DNA of 64,000 nt, taken from Olsenella profusa (lineage in GTDB: Bacteria > Actinomycetota > Coriobacteriia > Coriobacteriales > Atopobiaceae). Under the pieces are notes generated by a model. That model had not been told where the DNA came from, made no database searches, and worked only from the letters and a program-made list of their open reading frames with translations. Both the position numbers and the translations under genes were made by a program. The stretch is from positions 1-64,000 of the forward strand of contig NZ_JACSNQ010000004.1 in NCBI RefSeq assembly GCF_016900315.1, in the 5' to 3' direction. This document shows positions 23,990-31,763 of this stretch, piece after piece; position 1 is the first letter of the stretch, and the number at the start of each line of letters is the position of its first letter.

Positions 23990-24004
23990 CTTGCCCCCGG
24001 CTCT

Positions 24005-24263
24005 GTCGGACCTCTGTCGGACCTCCGTCGGACCTCGGCCGCCGGGGCGCCCCCTGCACGCGCCCCTCCCGGCTCGAGATCTTGTCGGACCTCTGTCGGA
24101 CCTTGTCGGACCTCGGCCGCCGGCGTGCCCCACAAGTGCGCCTCCCGGCTCGAGATCTTGTCGGACCTCTGTCGGACCTTGTCGGACCTCGGGTGCCGGG
24201 GTCACCAGAGAGGCTCGTCTTGGTCCTCAGGGCTGTCGAACCTCTGTCGGACCTTGTCAGACC
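24005..24263. repeat. Array of four triplets of the repeat TGTCGGACCT
   Basis: GTCGGACC occurs at 24005, 24016, 24027; 24084, 24095, 24105; 24160, 24171, 24181; and 24246, with one-base variants at 24235 and 24256. Within each triplet the copies are 10-11 bases apart, and the triplets start 75-79 bases apart. The spacers between triplets 2 and 3 share CTCCCGGCTCGAGATCT. No gene is seen here. Confidence 0.85.
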
Positions 24264-24311
24264 CGGGCGACCAGTCACACGGAGCTTGAATTCGAAGCCT
24301 TCCCAACAGAT

Positions 24312-24357
24312 TGCATAGTCTCCCCGAGCGGCGAGCCGCGCCGGGGAGACTACGCAA
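24312..24357. terminator. Convergent terminator between regulator and integrase genes
   Basis: TTGCATAGTCTCCCCG (24312-24327) pairs with CGGGGAGACTACGCAA (24342-24357) with one mismatch across a 14-base GC-rich loop. It lies between two converging genes and is flanked by A/T-rich bases, so it can terminate in either direction. Confidence 0.65.
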
Positions 24358-24363
24358 TATCAT

Positions 24364-25863
24364 TCACGCGCCCTCCGCCATCACCGTGAGGCGTCCGCCC
24401 TCGAGCAGGACGGGCGCGCCGAGGCCGCTCTGGAGCTCGAGGAGCTCGCCGACCGAGGAGAGCGTGACCCTCCACTCCTCTACCCAGACGGTGCGCCCGT
24501 CGCGGACGACCTCGCGCTCGACGAGCCTCGCCCCCGGGCACGGCCGGGAGTCGGGGTCGGGGCCGACGACGGTGAGCCTCACCGGCTCGGCCCCGGCGGC
24601 AGCGGGCGCGGCGGGCGCCCCCTCGGGCTCCCCGGCGTCGTCCGCCTCCCCCGGGGCGTCGCCGGCGCCCTCGCCGCCCGTCATCAGCAGCCTGCCCATG
24701 AGGTCGGCGGCCTCGCGGTCGTTCCCGCCGATGGTGTGGGCGTAGACGTCCATCGTCATGCTCGACACCTCGTGGCCGAGGCGCCCCTGCACGCTCTTGG
24801 GGTCGATGCCGTTGCCGATCAGGAAGGTCGCCTGCGTGTGCCTCAGCTCGTGGAAGTCGTAGCCCACGTAGCGCCTCCGCTTGCGCCCGCCCTCCTCGGG
24901 CTCCTCGATCCTGCCGAGACCGTGCTCGACGAAGTAGCCGCGCTGCCACGCCGAGAAGTTGTCCGGGTCGTGGAGCCCGAAGGCGTCGTCGGAGCACACC
25001 GGGGTGTCGGGCGCCTGGGCGAGCCCCTGGACCTGCATCCTGCGGGCCTGCACCGCCCTCCAGGTCCTCAGGTAGGCGACCGTCCCGTCGTCGACGGCGA
25101 TCCACCTCGACCGCTTGTTCTTGGTCTCGCGCAGCTTCTTGTCGCGCGTGTACTGGTACTTGATGTAGATGCGGCGGTTCTCGAAGTCGACGTAGCGCCA
25201 CGTGAGGCCGAGCGCCTCGCCGCGCCTCACCCCGGTCGCGAGCGCGAGCCACACGGCGACGCGGCGGCCGTCGAAGCCCTCGGACCTGAGCGCCTGGCAC
25301 AGCGCTATGGCCTCGTCGAGCGTGAGGGGAGTGCGCTCGGCGGAGCGCGGGCGCGACGCGTCCACGTCGCGGCACGGGTTGTGCTTGACGAGGCGCTCCT
25401 TCACGGCGAGGTCCATGACCTGGCTGAGGACGGCGTTGAGCTTGTGGACGCCGCGCTGCGACACGCCGTGGTCCTCGCGCATGCTCGAGTAGACCATGTT
25501 GAGCAGCGAGAGCGAGAGGTCCGAGACGAGGATCCCGCCGAACCAGCGCTCCACCTTCCTGAGCTCGCACTCGTCGGTCGCGTGCGTGAGGGGCGAGAGG
25601 TCCTTGAGGAGCTTGCGCTGCTCGTGCCACCTCCACCCGAGCTCGGGCACCGTCAGGTTCTCGGGGTTCGCGAACCCCTCCTCGAGCTCGCGCCGGTACT
25701 CCTCGAGCGCCCTCCTCGCGTCCGACTTCGTTCCGTGCACCGTCCTCTTGGGGGACCTCAGGTACCTCCCGGTCTCGGGGTCCCTCCCGAGGTGGTGCCT
25801 GATGCGGTAGACCTTGCCGCGCTCGATCTCCTCGATCTCGCCGCAGCCCGTCACCTTCGGCAT
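24364..25863 (-). CDS. Tyrosine recombinase / ICE integrase
   Basis: The start at 25863 follows AAGGGAGG and gives 499 residues. An arm-binding domain (about 15-60) and a SAM-like core-binding domain (70-165) precede the catalytic domain with Arg213 (TGVRRGE), His338 and Arg341 (HELRH), His364 (LGH) and nucleophile Tyr374 (MDVYAHT). A Pro/Ala/Glu-rich extension of about 100 residues follows the catalytic Tyr, which is longer than usual. It catalyses insertion and excision at the adjacent tRNA-Met site. No excisionase gene is recognisable in the window. Confidence 0.92.
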   Translation of the reverse strand: MPKVTGCGEIEEIERGKVYRIRHHLGRDPETGRYLRSPKRTVHGTKSDARRALEEYRRELEEGFANPENLTVPELGWRWHEQRKLLKDLSPLTHATDECELRKVERWFGGILVSDLSLSLLNMVYSSMREDHGVSQRGVHKLNAVLSQVMDLAVKERLVKHNPCRDVDASRPRSAERTPLTLDEAIALCQALRSEGFDGRRVAVWLALATGVRRGEALGLTWRYVDFENRRIYIKYQYTRDKKLRETKNKRSRWIAVDDGTVAYLRTWRAVQARRMQVQGLAQAPDTPVCSDDAFGLHDPDNFSAWQRGYFVEHGLGRIEEPEEGGRKRRRYVGYDFHELRHTQATFLIGNGIDPKSVQGRLGHEVSSMTMDVYAHTIGGNDREAADLMGRLLMTGGEGAGDAPGEADDAGEPEGAPAAPAAAGAEPVRLTVVGPDPDSRPCPGARLVEREVVRDGRTVWVEEWRVTLSSVGELLELQSGLGAPVLLEGGRLTVMAEGA

Positions 25864-26003
25864 GGCCGCCTCCCTTGTGCTCTCGGCGGCCCATGGTGTG
25901 GAAGAGGGGCCGCCTGGTTCGTCCGGAGACGCGGAGCGCCCCCTCGAGGGAGGGACGAGTCGCCCGCCCTCCCTCGCGGCGAATTCTAGCAAGGGGGGAA
26001 TAT

Positions 26004-26019
26004 GTTAGATGTAGCTAAC
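26004..26019. promoter_or_regulatory. Inverted repeat in the integrase upstream region
   Basis: GTTAG (26004-26008) and CTAAC (26015-26019) form a short inverted repeat in an A/T-rich patch 140 bases upstream of the integrase start; GGGGGGAATCG is directly repeated just beyond (26025-26046). These could be operator or recombinase arm sites. The remaining gene-free sequence to 26170 shows a GATAAC/GTTATAC inverted repeat near 26134-26150 and nothing else I can name. Confidence 0.35.
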
Positions 26020-26170
26020 TGATTTGGGGGGAATCGGGGGGAATCGAGCAAGGTACGCCGTTTTTCGCCGTTGCGCGAGAGATAACGAGATTGACTCAAA
26101 ACCGCAGGTAGACGGTACAAAAGAAACACAATCCGATAACATGGTTATACGTCGTTGAGAGCTCGGTCTT

Positions 26171-26218
<48 letters not shown>

Positions 26219-26227
26219 TACATGCTC

Positions 26228-26260
26228 AGGTCGGAGGCCTCAGGGCCTCCGACCTTTTTT
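26228..26260 (+). terminator. Strong Rho-independent terminator of the tRNA locus
   Basis: AGGTCGGAGGCC (26228-26239) pairs perfectly with GGCCTCCGACCT (26244-26255) over a TCAG loop and is followed by a T-run. It lies ten bases after the CCA end and is the original host terminator of the tRNA gene. Confidence 0.88.
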
Positions 26261-26333
26261 GTTACGCACCGGTGGCGCGAGCGCGGCTTCGGCGCAAGCG
26301 CGGTTTCGGCGCGAACGCAGCAGTCCGCAGACC

Positions 26334-27335
26334 CTAGCCCTCAAACGGGACGACGCCCTCCACGGCGTCAGCCGCGGTGATGCGCGCCCCGCCGTTGTCC
26401 AGGTCGAGCAGGGCGTAGCGCCAGTTGCCCATCCCGAGCTCGCGCATGTAGGTGAGCTGCCTGAGGCCGTGGCGCGTCTCGATGCGCTCCACGAGGTCGT
26501 GGTGGTCCTGCTCGCCCATGGCGTAGACGGCGTCGATGCACGCCTGGTCAAGGGCGAGGATGTCCGTCGAGGCCATGATGCCCACGTTCGGCGTCACCAC
26601 GGGAGCGGCGGCCGTGCCCTCGCAGTCGCACGACACGCTCATATTGCGCATCACGTTCACGAAGGTGATCTTCCTGCCAAAGTGGTCGCACACCGCCTTG
26701 GCGCTCTCCATCATGCGCTCCATGAACTCCTCGCGCGCGATGTCCCACATGTCCTCCGAGCCCGGCGTGGTGTGGATCTCCTTCTTCCCCACGCGCCCGT
26801 CCGCGCAGCCGATGCCGATGTTCTTGGCCGAGCCGCCAAAGCCGCCCTGCGTGTGGCCCTTGAAGTGCGTGAGCACCACGAGCGAGTCGTAGTCGGCCAG
26901 GTGGGAGCCCATGTGGACCGCGTCGAACCACTTGCCGCCCGCCACGGGGAAGGGCGTGCAGCCGTCCTCGTCCATGATGTCGACCGGCGCGAAGGTCCAG
27001 CCGTTGACGCGCAGGGTCTCGCGGTGCTGCCCGGTGGTGTAGCGGTCGCCCTCGTAGTAGGTGTTGGTCTCCACGATGGCGGCGCCGGGCAGGTCGGCGG
27101 CCATGAGCTCGGCCACCCAGTCGCGCGGGAGGATGTTGGGGCCGTGCTGCTCGCCAGTATGGAGCTTCACGCCCACCTTGCCGGAGATGTTGCCGCTCAC
27201 CTGCTCGTAGGCGCGGCGCAGGCCGGCCGCGGAGAGGTCGCGCGTGAAGTAGACGATCGACTCGTTGCCGTCACGGTCCTCGTAGGGAACGTACACGTCT
27301 CCGCCGGTTCCGGGAACGGGGTTCTTCTCGGCCAT
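26334..27335 (-). CDS. DUF362 domain-containing protein
   Basis: The ATG at 27335 follows AAGGAGG and gives 333 residues. The DUF362 pattern is clear: VGVKLHTGEQHGPNILPRDWV, AAIVETNTYYEGDRYTTGQH, a central THFKGHTQGGFGGSAKNIGIGCADG and the Cys-containing region VSCDCEG. DUF362 proteins are often linked to Fe-S cluster or redox functions, but the biochemical role is not settled. The gene is the first intact one outside the ICE. Confidence 0.82.
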   Translation of the reverse strand: MAEKNPVPGTGGDVYVPYEDRDGNESIVYFTRDLSAAGLRRAYEQVSGNISGKVGVKLHTGEQHGPNILPRDWVAELMAADLPGAAIVETNTYYEGDRYTTGQHRETLRVNGWTFAPVDIMDEDGCTPFPVAGGKWFDAVHMGSHLADYDSLVVLTHFKGHTQGGFGGSAKNIGIGCADGRVGKKEIHTTPGSEDMWDIAREEFMERMMESAKAVCDHFGRKITFVNVMRNMSVSCDCEGTAAAPVVTPNVGIMASTDILALDQACIDAVYAMGEQDHHDLVERIETRHGLRQLTYMRELGMGNWRYALLDLDNGGARITAADAVEGVVPFEG

Positions 27336-27475
27336 GCTGCCTCCTTGTCCGCGGGCTTTCCCTGTGCTCATTGTACCCTTTAGAGACGCGACGTCACTTG
27401 TTTTTCTTGTCCCGGCGGCGGTCGTGGCGTACCATTGATAACTCGAAATTCTTGCGAATCGGCAGGAGAAGCGCC

Positions 27476-29629
27476 ATGGCAGACGATACCCTCAACGCCT
27501 CGAACGACACCCAGCGAGAAGACCCCGTCTTCCAGGCGGAGCAGGCTCACCTCAGCGAGCTCTACGCCAAGCTGAGGGAGATCCGCGACGACCTCACGTC
27601 CACGCTTGACGCCATGCACGTCACCTCGGTCAAGGACCTCATCGAGATGAGCGAGGAGGTCAACGTCGACGTCCTGGACGTGGACGACCCCAACTACGAC
27701 GACCTCGCCGAGGCGGCCGCCTCCATCGAGGCCCTGAACTCCATCATCGACGCCTACAACCAGCACCATGACGCCAACGTGGACAAGCTGCGCCGCGTGA
27801 TGATGCTCCTGCTGCAGCCCTACTTCGCCAAGGTCACGCTTGAGATGCGCCCCGGCCGGCCGCCGCGCGACGTCTACATCGGTACCGCCGGCATGACCGA
27901 CGAGCACAGCCGCCCGCTCGTGGTGGACTGGCGCAGCCCCGTGGCCGAGACCTACTACAACCAGGAGATGGGCCCCACCAGCTACGAGGCCGCGGGTAAG
28001 CGGCGCACCGTCAACCTCCTGCTGCGCCGCCAGTTCGACATCGTGGGCGACCGGCTCAACTCCTACTTCGACACCACGGTGGCGATCCAGGACTCGCTGC
28101 TGCTCGGCGCGCTCAAGAAGCACCACTCGGAGAAGCTCAAGGCCATCACGGCCACCATCCAGCGCGAGCAGAACGAGGTGGTCCGCCACGAGGACGTCCC
28201 CGTGCTGCTGGTGAACGGCATCGCGGGCTCGGGCAAGACGAGCGTGCTGCTGCAGCGCATCGCGTACCTGCTCTACCGCGAGCGCAAGACCCTGCGCCCG
28301 GACCAGGTGTGGCTCTTCACGCCCAACAGCGTCTTTGAGAGCTACATCGACACCGTGCTGCCCTCGATGGGCGAGGCCAACCCGCAGACGTTCACGTGGC
28401 GCGCCTTTGTGAGCGAGCAGGGCGCCGGCGAGAGGGACCTCGGCCTGTCCACCTCCCCCGAGACGCTGCGCCGTATGGAGCGCGCGGCCCACGGGCTCGT
28501 AATCGAGCCGGACGACCTGCGCGAGATTCGTTTTGACGGCGAGGTGCTGCTCAAGCAGGGGCAGGTCAAGGGCGCCGTAGAGAAGTACGCCGACTTCGAG
28601 GTGGGCCCGCGCTTCACGGCGCTCGTCAAGGAGGAGCTGCACGACCGGCTCAACCGCCGCCTCGCCCAGATGGCCAAGAGCGAGGAGCTCCAGGAGGAGC
28701 TGCTCGAGATGGACGTGGAGCAGCAGGTGGAGGTCTTCGGCGAGACGATCTCCCCGGACGACGACAATGAGACGCTCGAGTACGCACGGCGCTACGTGGA
28801 GGCGCGCTATGCCGGCGCCCACGACGAGATCGAGCGCCTGGCGTGGCTGCGACTCGACCGCATCGGCATGCGCCTCCTCGGCCAGGGCGCGCTCTCGGCC
28901 ACCGAGTGGCTGTGGCTGCGGCTGCTCTTCACCGGCGTGGGCAGCCGTGACGCGCGCTACGTCATGGTCGACGAGGTGCAGGACTACACCGAGGCCCAGC
29001 TCATGGTACTTGCACGGTTCTTCTCGCGCGCTCACTTCCTGCTGCTGGGAGACGAGCACCAGGCCATCTACGAGGGGACGGCGAGCTTTGCGCAGATCGC
29101 CGACATCTTCCGCACCACGCACGGCAGCGTGGACGAGTGCCGCCTGCTCACGAGCTACCGCTCCTCCCCGGAGATCACGGCGCTCTTCACCGGGCTCCTG
29201 GATCCGGACGAGCAGCTGCGCCTGACCTCGGTGCAGCGCGCCGGCGTGGAGCCCGTGATCCGCTCATTCGACGACCGCGACGACTACCTCACGGCGCTGC
29301 GGGCGGCCGTGGCCGACCCGGGCGAGGGCCTCACGGCCGTGGTGGCCGAGAGCGACGCACGCGTGAACTGGCTCTCCAAGCAGCTCGGCGACGCGGCCCC
29401 CGTGGTGCGCGGCGACAAGAACCTACCGGCCAGCGGCGTGATCCTGCTGCCGCTGCGCACGGCCAAGGGCCTCGAGTTCGACCACGTGATCGTGCCCGAC
29501 GCCCAGGCCGAGGTCTACCCGGACACCCCGCTCGCGCGCCGGCGCCTCTACACCGCGCTCTCCCGCGCCATGCACCGCGTGACCGTCCTCGCGCAGGGCG
29601 AGCTCACCCCGCTGCTGGCGGAGCGGTAG
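27476..29629 (+). CDS. HelD-like UvrD-family helicase (RNA polymerase recycling factor)
   Basis: The 717-residue protein starts after GGCAGGAG. It has an N-terminal coiled coil (about 15-110), Walker A GIAGSGKTS (248-256), a long insertion within domain 1A, the Walker B-like motif VMVDEVQDYTEAQ, SF1 motif III (LLGDEHQAIYEG), and C-terminal motifs LRTAKGLEFDHVIVPD and RRLYTALSRAMHRV. This matches HelD proteins, which remove stalled or idle RNA polymerase from DNA, sometimes giving rifamycin tolerance. UvrD-type repair helicase is the alternative; the coiled-coil N-terminus favours HelD. A copy of GGTTCTTCTCGCC (29654-29666) lies 25 bases after the stop. Confidence 0.82.
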   Translation: MADDTLNASNDTQREDPVFQAEQAHLSELYAKLREIRDDLTSTLDAMHVTSVKDLIEMSEEVNVDVLDVDDPNYDDLAEAAASIEALNSIIDAYNQHHDANVDKLRRVMMLLLQPYFAKVTLEMRPGRPPRDVYIGTAGMTDEHSRPLVVDWRSPVAETYYNQEMGPTSYEAAGKRRTVNLLLRRQFDIVGDRLNSYFDTTVAIQDSLLLGALKKHHSEKLKAITATIQREQNEVVRHEDVPVLLVNGIAGSGKTSVLLQRIAYLLYRERKTLRPDQVWLFTPNSVFESYIDTVLPSMGEANPQTFTWRAFVSEQGAGERDLGLSTSPETLRRMERAAHGLVIEPDDLREIRFDGEVLLKQGQVKGAVEKYADFEVGPRFTALVKEELHDRLNRRLAQMAKSEELQEELLEMDVEQQVEVFGETISPDDDNETLEYARRYVEARYAGAHDEIERLAWLRLDRIGMRLLGQGALSATEWLWLRLLFTGVGSRDARYVMVDEVQDYTEAQLMVLARFFSRAHFLLLGDEHQAIYEGTASFAQIADIFRTTHGSVDECRLLTSYRSSPEITALFTGLLDPDEQLRLTSVQRAGVEPVIRSFDDRDDYLTALRAAVADPGEGLTAVVAESDARVNWLSKQLGDAAPVVRGDKNLPASGVILLPLRTAKGLEFDHVIVPDAQAEVYPDTPLARRRLYTALSRAMHRVTVLAQGELTPLLAER

Positions 29630-29788
29630 CGAGGGCGGGGAGCCGGGGCAGGAGGTTCTTCTCGCCGGCGTTGTTGTGCGAGACTTGTTGCGGGTGCGCC
29701 CTGGATTGCCTTGCGTCCCGCGGCGGCCCGTCACGACCGGCTCCGCGGGTATACTGCGGGAAAGGGAGACGACCGAGGGGAGACCCGC

Positions 29789-31039
29789 ATGTTCAGCCCC
29801 TTCCACGACGAGCAGGGCACGCCCAAGACGCTTGCGGACGTCGCGTTTGCCGACCTCGCCCAGCTGCGCGAGCTCGAGGAGGGCTTTGCCCTCGAGTTCA
29901 AGCAGACCTTCTCGGCCAGCGTGAGGCGCAAGATCCCCAAGATCGTGGCGTCGTTTGCCAACTCGCGCGGCGGCTGGCTCGTGATCGGTCTGTCCGATGC
30001 CGAGAAGGACGTCTGCCCGGTGCCGCGCCCCGTCGCCGACGTGAGTCAGACCATCGGCGAGCTCTGCCGGCGCCACGTCTCCCCCGCCCCGCGCTTCGAC
30101 GCGCGCTTCCTTTCCGACCCCACCACACCTGAACAGGGCGTCATTCTGGTTCAGGTCTACGAGGGGGACTTCCCGCCCTACGTGGCGGACGGCGTGGTGG
30201 AGATTCGCGAGGGCTCCACGTCCGGCCCCGCGGCGGGGACCGCCCTCGTCGACCTCTACGACAAGGCCACGCGCCGCCGGCTTGAGGTGCGCGCCTTCTG
30301 CCGGCGCACCGTCCACTACCCGATGGCCGCGGCCTCCCCCGGCGAGCTGCCGCTCTTCAACCTCTACCTCTTCCGCATGGGTCGCGAGGCCGAGGACGCC
30401 CATGCCCGCGAGCACACCAACGCCTGCGCGGCGGCCATGCGCGAGGCGTTCTCCCAGCAGGGGCTTTCCTGCCGCGTGCAGCACGCCCACGACAGCCTGG
30501 TCTTCCGCATGCCCGCGCGCAACGAGACGGTGGTGCCGCACTCGGCCATCGAGCTCTTTGACGACGAGTCCATGAAGCTCTCCGTGCCCGCCGTCCTGCT
30601 TGAGGGGGACGAGCGCGACCGCGCGCTGGACACGATGACGCAGCGCGCGCTCTTTCCGCCAGCCGAGGGCGCGCGCCTCATCGACGCGCCGGCCACGATG
30701 CGCCGCGTGACGCGGATGGCCTCCCTGCTCGACCGCTATGTGCGCGTCCGGGGGATCCCGTGGACGGAGTACGCCGTTGCCTACGAGCTGGAGAACATGG
30801 CCGGCGTGACCCTCTGGTCAGACGACGAGACCTACCTCGCCTACGCCGAGCGCCACGGGGTCCTCTACTGCGCCACCACCGACTGCCTCTCGCGCGTGCG
30901 CTACCTCGACGACGGCGCGCACGACACGTTCCGCGCGCGGCAGTTTGCCGGCAGCCACTTCTTCGAGGCCTGCGGGCTGCCCCTCGGCTCGCCCGATCCA
31001 GAGGACAATCGCCTCGTCGACGCCCTGCTGCACACGTAG
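29789..31039 (+). CDS. AlbA_2 domain ATP-binding protein
   Basis: The 416-residue protein begins MFSPFHDEQGTPKTLADVAFADL and has the AlbA_2 core EEGFALEFKQTFSASVRRKIPKIVASFANSRGGWLVIGLSD. The rest (residues 150-416) lacks the C-terminal ATPase and winged helix seen in the ICE protein at 22550 and is not recognised. GGGGAGACC precedes the start. Its role is unknown; it may be a nucleic-acid-binding regulator. The following 700 bases hold the GTGCAC array. Confidence 0.75.
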   Translation: MFSPFHDEQGTPKTLADVAFADLAQLRELEEGFALEFKQTFSASVRRKIPKIVASFANSRGGWLVIGLSDAEKDVCPVPRPVADVSQTIGELCRRHVSPAPRFDARFLSDPTTPEQGVILVQVYEGDFPPYVADGVVEIREGSTSGPAAGTALVDLYDKATRRRLEVRAFCRRTVHYPMAAASPGELPLFNLYLFRMGREAEDAHAREHTNACAAAMREAFSQQGLSCRVQHAHDSLVFRMPARNETVVPHSAIELFDDESMKLSVPAVLLEGDERDRALDTMTQRALFPPAEGARLIDAPATMRRVTRMASLLDRYVRVRGIPWTEYAVAYELENMAGVTLWSDDETYLAYAERHGVLYCATTDCLSRVRYLDDGAHDTFRARQFAGSHFFEACGLPLGSPDPEDNRLVDALLHT

Positions 31040-31083
31040 GGGCCGTCGCCGGCAACGCGGCCGGGCTTCGGTGCAGGCTTCAG

Positions 31084-31610
31084 GTGCACCCTGCTGGTGC
31101 GCTCCGCTGGCGCGCTCTGCTGGCGCGCCATATCAGCCGCCCCCGGTCAGCCCGGTCGGCCCCGGCTGACCCCGGCCGACCCCGGCCGGCCCACAAGTGC
31201 ACCCGCTACGTGCACCGCTTGGCACGACCCGCAGCCACATCTCGTAGGTGCACCAGCTAAGTGCACCGCCGACGCGTCTTTCGGGTACACCTGACGGCCA
31301 TTCGCCAAGTGCACCCGCTAAGTGCACTGCGAGGTCAGTGCACTTGAAGGTATTTCTCGCCAAATCGGTGCACTTGAGCGATAAATCGCCTCCTCCCGGG
31401 TGCACTTGAGGAGTGCACCTGACAGATGGGTGCACTTGATGAGTGCACCCAGCGGACAGGCGCGCACGAGGAGTGCACTTGGTGAGTGCGCATGGCAGAT
31501 GGGTGCACCTGACGGGTACACCCAACGTACGGGCGTGCCCGGCGGGTGCACTTGATAGAGGCGCACGGCGAGCGGGTGCACTTGACGGAGGCACCTCGGC
31601 CCGGGAGCAC
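31084..31610. repeat. Degenerate GTGCAC array
   Basis: About 17 exact GTGCAC words occur, at 31084, 31197, 31210, 31248, 31261, 31309, 31322, 31338, 31368, 31400, 31413, 31430, 31443, 31473, 31503, 31546 and 31576. In the right half spacings cluster at 13-17, about 30 and 43 bases, suggesting a 15-base period. Left copies tend to read AAGTGCACC and right copies GGTGCACTTGA, so the array is loosely inverted-symmetric. A copy of GGCGAGAAGAACC follows at 31655. Short frames here look like by-products of the repeats. Confidence 0.8.
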
Positions 31611-31695
31611 TTGATGGGACGTCACGGCAGCCGAACGCACGCCGCAAAAGACCTGGCGAGAAGAACCTGCGGCCCGCCACCCCGCGCACAAAGAA

Positions 31696-31720
31696 ACCGG
31701 CCCGCGCGCGGCGGGCCGGT
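31696..31720 (-). terminator. Rho-independent terminator of the GH3 gene
   Basis: ACCGGCCCGC (31696-31705) pairs perfectly with GCGGGCCGGT (31711-31720) over GCGCG. On the minus strand the stem is followed by TTCTTTGTG. It lies 44 bases after the stop of the glycosidase at 31764-34724. Confidence 0.75.
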
Positions 31721-31763
31721 CCCGGGAGGAAGGTCAGCGTCGTAGCGCGCAGCTTCCGGCGCG

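Noticed and set aside
24005-24263. CRISPR array
   Set aside because: Repeats are only about 10 bases, occur in triplets with 10-11 base spacing, and the longer spacers are themselves repeated; no cas genes are present.
31084-31610. Cys/His-rich small proteins or a CRISPR in the GTGCAC array
   Set aside because: The frames arise from the 15-base repeat, have no ribosome-binding site, and spacer lengths are irregular.
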